From positions 1 to 9,317 of the forward strand of contig CADCQV010000015.1 in the NCBI GenBank assembly GCA_902803625.1: DNA of 9,317 nucleotides, written 5' to 3'. Under the pieces are notes generated by a model. That model did no database searches. It saw only the letters and a program-made list of their open reading frames with translations, and had not been told where the DNA came from. A program made the position numbers and the translations under genes. How positions within the stretch are numbered: position 1 is the stretch's first letter; each line of letters opens with the position of its first letter. Shown one piece after another: positions 5,848-9,317 of this stretch. This DNA comes from an uncultured Lachnospiraceae bacterium. Its GTDB lineage: Bacteria; Bacillota; Clostridia; Lachnospirales; Lachnospiraceae.

Positions 5848-7085
5848 GTGAAAGAGTGCTTCTTGTCAATACAGTTGCCGGAAAGGGCAGCGTAGGCCGG
5901 CTGGTTACGGGGCTTTCAAAGGCGCTTAAGGAAAGAGGCGCAGAAACGCTGATAGCCTACGGGCGCTGGGATCCTCCCGGGGGAGAGGAAACATACCGGA
6001 TCGGAAGTGACCCGTCGGTTCTTTTCCACGGGGTAATGAGCCGCATAAGCGACAGGCATGGTCTTTATTCAACGGCAGCTACAAGGGCTTTCATAAAGAG
6101 GATCGAAGAGTACGCTCCGGACATCATTCATCTCCACAATGTTCACGGATATTATGTAAACTATAGACTCCTGTTTTCGTGGCTCAAAAATGAATATGCA
6201 GGGAAAAAGGGACACAGGATAATATGGACACTACATGACTGCTGGAGCTTCACCGGGCACTGTGTGCATTTTGAGTACACAGGATGTGAGAGATGGAAGG
6301 ATGGCTGCTTTCACTGTCCGGAAAAGAGGCAGTATCCGGCGTCTTTTTTTCTGGATAATTCAAGGGAAAACTTCAGGCTTAAGAAGCAGTGTTTTACCGG
6401 GATAAAGGATCTTACCATTGTCACTCCGTCGGAATGGCTTAAGGGGAAGGTCAGTGAATCTTTTTTAGGCGAATACCCGGTAAAATGCGTGCCGACCGGG
6501 ATAGATCTTGATTGTTTTAAGAAAAGAAGCTCTCTTATCAGGGAGAAATACGGTATCGGTGATAAGCCGCTTGTCCTGGGCGTTGCAAATCCCTGGAGAG
6601 AGCGTAAGGGCTTTGACGACTTCCTGAAGCTTGCATCAGCATTGGAAAAGGAAGAGGGAAGTGATTTCAGGATAGCCATGATCGGTCTCAATCCTTCGCA
6701 GGTCAAGGTAGTATCACGTTATGTAAACATAATTCCGGTAATAAAGACCGATTCTATTGAGGAAATGGCAGAATGGTATTCCACATCTGATTTTTATGTT
6801 AACCTGACGTATGAGGATACTTTTCCGACAACAAATCTGGAAGCCCTTGCCTGCGGTACTCCGGTGATCACCTACGGAGCCGGCGGCAGCCCTGAGTCTT
6901 TGAGCCCGGAATGCGGGATTGTAACGGAGGTTGGAGATATAGCAGGTGTTATCGCAGCAATGCGGGAGTTTTCAAAGAGAGACCGTGAAGATCTGGAAAA
7001 AGCCTGCACGGCAAGAGCCGCCTTGTACGGGAAAGCCGAACGCTTCGGTCAGTATTTGGATGAGGTGTATCTAGAAGAGGAATAA
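5844..7085 (+). CDS. GT4-family glycosyltransferase (WcaC-like, with cysteine cluster)
   Basis: A cytoplasmic GT-B glycosyltransferase of 413 residues, normal family length, expected to add a sugar to the growing lipid-linked unit. The N-terminal domain has a glycine-rich start (VAGKGSVGR, 11-19), then IIHLHNVHGYY (94-104) and HDCWSFTGHC (131-140). Cysteines at 133, 140, 148, 155 and 158 form a cluster seen in WcaC-like members and may bind a metal. The C-terminal domain has PTGIDLDCF, RERKGFDDFLKLASAL and the donor-site motif EDTFPTTNLEALACGTPV, where D325 and E333 match the E-x7-E pattern. Donor and acceptor sugars are unknown. The ATGA overlap with the fusion gene and the TAATG junction with the next gene place it in the middle of a coupled three-gene block. 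Confidence 0.92.
   Translation: MSERVLLVNTVAGKGSVGRLVTGLSKALKERGAETLIAYGRWDPPGGEETYRIGSDPSVLFHGVMSRISDRHGLYSTAATRAFIKRIEEYAPDIIHLHNVHGYYVNYRLLFSWLKNEYAGKKGHRIIWTLHDCWSFTGHCVHFEYTGCERWKDGCFHCPEKRQYPASFFLDNSRENFRLKKQCFTGIKDLTIVTPSEWLKGKVSESFLGEYPVKCVPTGIDLDCFKKRSSLIREKYGIGDKPLVLGVANPWRERKGFDDFLKLASALEKEEGSDFRIAMIGLNPSQVKVVSRYVNIIPVIKTDSIEEMAEWYSTSDFYVNLTYEDTFPTTNLEALACGTPVITYGAGGSPESLSPECGIVTEVGDIAGVIAAMREFSKRDREDLEKACTARAALYGKAERFGQYLDEVYLEEE
7078..7082 (+). promoter_or_regulatory. Ribosome binding site of the sugar transferase gene
   Basis: AGGAA precedes the ATG at 7085 by two bases and spans the end of the GT4 gene; with the adjacent AGAGG it forms a purine-rich binding site next to the 1-bp stop/start overlap. 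Confidence 0.7.
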
Positions 7086-8416
7086 TGAATTTCTTTAAGC
7101 GTTTCAGCAGCAGCATACTGTTTTTGATAAAAAGCCTTCTGTATCTGGGCTGCTTTCTTATATTCTTCGGCTTGATGGGAATAGAGAACAGGCAGGTCAG
7201 AGTACTTTCAAGAACATCTGTTATCATGACTGTGATGTTTTTTATGGCACTCCTCTTCTTTACCGGGATATACGGTGGTCTGGACGTGGGACGGAGGCAC
7301 AGAAAAACCGTTATACAGGGAATGGAGCTTTCCCTGTTTTTTTCTGAACTCTTCACCTATGCGGTTTTCCTGATAATGAATTTTAATGAGGCCAACGGAT
7401 TCCGGTTCCGGCTCTGGTCCTTTGGATTTTTTCTGATCGCTGTTTTTTTAAGCGCGATTTTCGTTTTCCTGATGACTACCCTTGCTTCCGGATTTGTAAA
7501 CCGTGTGGAACCGCCGGTCAGGGCGCTTATCATTGTCAGCCGGGATGAAGACGGAGACAGGGTAAAGAGCATGGTGGAAAGCTTCAGACACCGTTTTTTA
7601 TCCGCAGAAGCCGTGAGATACGACTTTCCGGACATACATGGGAAGATCAAGGAAGCCGGAATGGTGTTTTTTTATGACGTTCCGCAGGGTGAGAGGTCTG
7701 AGCTTGTGAACTACTGCTACAAGCATATGATCTCAGTGTCCTTAAATCCCGACATCTCCGACATTGTGGAGATGACCGCAGAGGAGCAGATGATGGGAGA
7801 TATGCCCTTCCTTTTCCATTATGCGGGTAAAATGACCTTTGAGCAGCGGATAGTGAAGAGGCTTTCGGATATTGTTCTTTCTGCATTGTTCCTCATTATC
7901 ACCTCTCCGCTTTTTTTGATCGCTGCAATTATGATCAAGGCAGAGGACGGAGGACCTGTTTTTTTCAGGCAGAAGAGAGCCACTATAAGAGGCAGGGTCT
8001 TTGAGATAGTCAAGTTCAGGACCATGAAGGAAAACGTGGAAAATGTCTCAGTGCTGAAGGATGATGACAGGATCACAGGTGCAGGGAAATTCTTGAGAAA
8101 ATACAGGATAGACGAGCTGCCGCAGCTTATTAATATCATTAAGGGCGATATGTCGCTCGTGGGTCCGAGGCCGGAAATGCTTGAAAATGTCAATGAGTAC
8201 GAAAGCGAGCTGCCGGAATTCCGCTACCGCCTCAGGATGAAGGCCGGACTTACTGGCCTTGCACAGGTTATGGGGCGCTACAATACTTCGTCACGCGATA
8301 AGCTGGTGCTGGATCTCCTCTACATCGAGAGGTTCAGCATAATGCTGGACATCAAGATCCTGTTCCAGACCTTCCTTGTCCTCTTTAACGCCGAGGACTC
8401 CACGGAAGGGTTTTAA
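7085..8416 (+). CDS. Polyprenyl-phosphate sugar-1-phosphate transferase (initiating enzyme, WbaP-like layout)
   Basis: An inner-membrane enzyme that transfers a sugar-1-phosphate from a nucleotide sugar to undecaprenyl phosphate, starting repeat-unit synthesis. The 443 residues give the long form. Four hydrophobic segments lie in about the first 140 residues, followed by a soluble Rossmann-like region (about 145-240), then the bacterial sugar transferase domain (about 255-443). The latter starts with RIVKRLSDIVLSALFLI, a hydrophobic hairpin, and continues with KFRTM (310-314), RIDELPQLINIIKGDMSLVG with the catalytic Asp-Glu pair (D343, E344), GPRPEM, and GLTGLAQVMGRY. The sugar loaded cannot be told from sequence. 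The start overlaps the previous stop by one base (TAATG). It is the last gene of the coupled block; a palindromic repeat cluster starts 12 bases after its TAA. Confidence 0.95.
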   Translation: MNFFKRFSSSILFLIKSLLYLGCFLIFFGLMGIENRQVRVLSRTSVIMTVMFFMALLFFTGIYGGLDVGRRHRKTVIQGMELSLFFSELFTYAVFLIMNFNEANGFRFRLWSFGFFLIAVFLSAIFVFLMTTLASGFVNRVEPPVRALIIVSRDEDGDRVKSMVESFRHRFLSAEAVRYDFPDIHGKIKEAGMVFFYDVPQGERSELVNYCYKHMISVSLNPDISDIVEMTAEEQMMGDMPFLFHYAGKMTFEQRIVKRLSDIVLSALFLIITSPLFLIAAIMIKAEDGGPVFFRQKRATIRGRVFEIVKFRTMKENVENVSVLKDDDRITGAGKFLRKYRIDELPQLINIIKGDMSLVGPRPEMLENVNEYESELPEFRYRLRMKAGLTGLAQVMGRYNTSSRDKLVLDLLYIERFSIMLDIKILFQTFLVLFNAEDSTEGF

Positions 8417-8427
8417 GTGAAAAGTTG

Positions 8428-8485
8428 TGTCATTCTGAGGGCGCAGCCTTCATTGTCATTCTGAGGGCGAAGCCCGAAGAATCTT
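8428..8485 (+). repeat. Type II palindromic repeats: one half copy then one complete copy (26-bp tandem)
   Basis: A half unit at 8428-8450 (TGTCATTCTGAG arm, GGGC, GCA loop, GCC, then broken) is followed 26 bases on by a complete copy at 8454-8485 with GAA loop. The complete copy contains GCGAAGC, the sequence of the well-known ultra-stable DNA mini-hairpin. It lies 18 bases before the GIY-YIG start codon. Confidence 0.85.
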
Positions 8486-8492
8486 TATACTT

Positions 8493-8496
8493 AGGA
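8493..8496 (+). promoter_or_regulatory. Ribosome binding site of the GIY-YIG gene
   Basis: AGGA lies 7 bases before the ATG at 8504. The surrounding CTTAGGATGTATCA resembles the CTTAGGATGACA arm seen at 9064-9075, so the site may be a decayed repeat arm. Confidence 0.65.
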
Positions 8497-8503
8497 TGTA
8501 TCA

Positions 8504-8827
8504 ATGAATGAGTATTATGTATATATACTTACAAACTGGAATAATAAAGTAATGTATGTCGGTGTTACAAACAACATAGAAAGAAGACTATATGAACACA
8601 GAAACAAGCTGATCGATGGTTTTACTTCAAAGTATAATATAAATAAACTTGTTTATGTTGAGAACACTACGGATGTAACTGCTGCAATACAAAGAGAAAA
8701 ACAGATTAAAGGTTGGAATAGAAATAAGAAAAATGAACTGGTAGAGAGTGTTAATCCGGACTGGGAGGATTTGAGCAAGCAGTGGGAAGATCCTTCGCGT
8801 CTCGTCTCCCGACTCGGTCCGCGCTAA
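8504..8827 (+). CDS. Small GIY-YIG nuclease-domain protein (COG2827 / URI-type)
   Basis: A stand-alone GIY-YIG domain of 107 residues, of the type often called predicted endonuclease. The GIY part is YYVYIL (4-9), the YIG part is MYVGVTN (17-23), then IERRLYEHRN with the catalytic Arg position (R27/R28) and H32, and a conserved QREKQIKGW (63-71) holding the metal-binding Glu (E65). All expected catalytic positions are present, so it may be active on DNA; the biological role of this family is not well defined. The protein proper seems to end near NPDWEDLSKQW (84-94). The last 13 residues (EDPSRLVSRLGPR) are encoded by the following palindromic repeat, which also supplies the stop. Hand count gives about 30% GC over 8521-8760, much lower than the neighbouring genes, which suggests separate origin. 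It does not fit the polysaccharide pathway and more likely belongs to the repeats around it. Confidence 0.9.
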   Translation: MNEYYVYILTNWNNKVMYVGVTNNIERRLYEHRNKLIDGFTSKYNINKLVYVENTTDVTAAIQREKQIKGWNRNKKNELVESVNPDWEDLSKQWEDPSRLVSRLGPR

Positions 8828-8865
8828 ACACGTGCCACTGGCACGTAGCGCCGCTCAGGATGACA
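8787..8865 (-). repeat. Long type I palindromic repeat with an inserted second hairpin
   Basis: The usual AAGATCCTTCGC arm (8787-8798) and CGCTCAGGATGACA arm (8852-8865) are separated by about 53 bases rather than the usual few. The insert holds its own hairpin (8821-8851). The left arm and most of the insert are in frame with the GIY-YIG gene, whose TAA is at 8825-8827. The sixteen bases 8783-8798 recur exactly at 9004-9019, so the repeat may extend 4 bases outward (TGGG). Confidence 0.75.
8821..8851. repeat. Strong nested hairpin over the GIY-YIG stop codon
   Basis: GCGCT (8821-8825) pairs with AGCGC (8847-8851), and ACGTGCC (8830-8836) pairs with GGCACGT (8840-8846) around a 3-base ACT loop, with a 4-base bulge on the left side only. 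No T run follows, so it is not a typical intrinsic terminator. The bulge contains most of the TAA stop. Confidence 0.8.
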
Positions 8866-8912
8866 AAAGGAAGCTCAGGATGACAAGTGAGTGCTCAGGA
8901 TGACAGTAAGCC
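8853..8912 (-). repeat. 20-bp tandem array of the type I arm (three units)
   Basis: GCTCAGGATGACA starts at 8853, 8873 and 8893, exactly 20 bases apart, with a different 7-base linker each time (AAAGGAA, AGTGAGT, GTAAGCC). The first unit is the right arm of the long palindrome. Confidence 0.85.
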
Positions 8913-8994
8913 TGTCATTCTGAGGGCGAAGCCTTTATGTCATTCTGAGGGCGTAGCCTTTATGTCATTCTGAGGGCGTAGCCCGAAGAATCTT
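8913..8994 (+). repeat. 25-bp tandem array of the type II arm ending in a complete copy
   Basis: TGTCATTCTGAGGGCG starts at 8913, 8938 and 8963, exactly 25 bases apart. The first two units stop after the loop (GAA, GTA) at GCC plus TTTA; the third continues to CCGAAGAATCTT and is a complete palindrome (8963-8994). The array runs in the opposite direction to the preceding 20-bp array, so the two form a large inverted structure centred near 8909. Confidence 0.87.
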
Positions 8995-9007
8995 ACCACC
9001 GGATGGG

Positions 9008-9082
9008 AAGATCCTTCGCTTCGCTCAGGATGACAAAAGGACGCTCAGGATGACAAAAGGAAGCTTAGGATGACAAGTGGTA
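9008..9082 (-). repeat. Type I palindromic repeat plus 20-bp tandem array of its arm
   Basis: The complete copy 9008-9035 has the shortest core: its minus strand contains GCGAAGC between the GA mismatch positions. The GCTCAGGATGACA arm then recurs at 9043 and, with one change (GCTTAGG), at 9063, again at 20-base spacing from 9023. The array ends about 18 bases before the next gene. Confidence 0.87.
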
Positions 9083-9100
9083 CTCGAAAACGGTAATTTT

Positions 9101-9317
9101 ATGTTAACCACAAGTATAATCACAGTCTGTTTTAATTCAGAAAATACAATACAGCGGACCATGGACTCGGTGCTCTGTCAGACAGTGATGCCTTCCGAGT
9201 ACATCATTATCGACGGCCTTAGCAGCGACGGAACCGTAGGGATCGCCGGGTCATATAAGGAGAAATTTGCGGCGAAGGGTACTGATCTCAGGGTTTACTC
9301 CGAAAAGGACAACGGTA
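9101..9317 (+). CDS. GT2-family glycosyltransferase, N-terminal part (truncated by window edge)
   Basis: The frame opens at ATG 9101 and runs past the window end; 72 residues are visible. They match the start of a GT-A fold family 2 glycosyltransferase: TSIITVCFNSENTIQRTMDS (4-23) is the usual first strand and helix, followed by SVLCQT, YIIIDGLSSDGT (34-45) with the nucleotide-binding Asp (D38) and Asp-Gly, and SEKDNG (67-72), where WcaA-like members carry the EKDNGIYDA motif. It presumably adds a sugar to the same polysaccharide unit on the cytoplasmic face of the membrane. No clear ribosome binding site precedes the ATG (CGAAAACGGTAATTTT); the preceding gap is filled by palindromic repeats. 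Confidence 0.9.
   Translation, partial: MLTTSIITVCFNSENTIQRTMDSVLCQTVMPSEYIIIDGLSSDGTVGIAGSYKEKFAAKGTDLRVYSEKDNG

Larger units (their letters stand above)
8454..8865 (+). mobile_element. Candidate mobile unit: GIY-YIG gene flanked by inverted palindromic repeats
   Basis: The left boundary is a complete type II copy starting TGTCATTCTGAG (8454) and the right boundary is a long type I copy ending CTCAGGATGACA (8865), so the outer ends are inverted repeats with one mismatch over about 12 bases. The inner ends (CGAAGAATCTT and AAGATCCTTCG) are also inverted with one mismatch. Between them lies a single AT-rich nuclease-domain gene unrelated to polysaccharide synthesis. The unit is inferred; no target-site duplication could be recognised because more repeat copies adjoin on both sides. 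Confidence 0.35.

Noticed and set aside
8486..8491. TATACT as a promoter -10 box for the GIY-YIG gene
   Set aside because: No recognisable -35 box at the right distance (GAGGGC there), and a transcript start would fall almost on the start codon.
8853..9082. Possible CRISPR array
   Set aside because: Units are only 13-21 bases with 4-9 base linkers and switch orientation; there are no unique spacers of uniform 25-40 base length and no cas genes.
8428..9082. Ordinary insertion sequence
   Set aside because: No transposase gene of any known family is present; the only candidate enzyme is the GIY-YIG domain protein, so I list a candidate unit rather than an IS.

Overview
The window looks like a surface-polysaccharide locus of a low-to-mid GC Firmicute, most likely a clostridial or Lachnospiraceae-type gut or rumen bacterium. 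This rests on heavy use of ATA (Ile) and AGG/AGA (Arg) codons, AGGAG-type ribosome binding sites, and the kinds of glycan genes present. The assignment is an inference from style; there is no rRNA or marker gene to confirm it. All eight supported genes are on the plus strand.

Layout: (1) the 3' part of a capsule-synthesis-like glycosyltransferase (1-1242, open at the left edge); (2) a NeuB-family nonulosonic acid synthase (1380-2453); (3) a Wzx-type flippase (2663-4111); (4) a fusion of a CMP-sugar synthetase with a PseG-like UDP-sugar hydrolase (4207-5847); (5) a GT4 glycosyltransferase (5844-7085); (6) a membrane polyprenyl-phosphate sugar-1-phosphate transferase (7085-8416); (7) a small AT-rich GIY-YIG nuclease-domain gene (8504-8827); (8) the 5' end of a GT2 glycosyltransferase (9101-9317, open at the right edge). 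Genes 4-6 overlap by 4 bp and 1 bp, so they are translationally coupled.

Together the genes fit a Wzx-dependent pathway. The sugar transferase loads the first sugar on undecaprenyl phosphate, GT4, GT2 and the capsule-like transferase extend the unit, NeuB and the fusion enzyme make and CMP-activate a sialic-acid-like sugar (Neu, Leg or Pse type; not decidable here), and the flippase exports the lipid-linked unit. No polymerase (Wzy), epimerase or aminotransferase is in the window.

The most striking content is between the genes. Every gap longer than a few bases is filled by one family of short palindromic repeats with TGTCAT(C/T)CTGAG at one end and (A/G)GAATCTT or AGGATCTT at the other. I find ten complete copies and many half copies. 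Two subtypes exist whose arms change together (ATCCT/AGGAT or ATTCT/AGAAT). In one orientation every short copy folds with a tandem G-A mismatch and a GNA or GNNA loop, a loop class known to be unusually stable in single-stranded DNA. One arm is also amplified into small tandem arrays. Several copies begin at, or supply, the stop codon of the upstream gene. The GIY-YIG gene is bracketed by two inverted copies, is about 30% GC against roughly 45-60% in sampled neighbouring lines, and its C-terminus runs into a repeat. This suggests a repeat plus nuclease mobile unit inside the polysaccharide operon. I saw no tRNA, rRNA, CRISPR array, convincing promoter or classical terminator.
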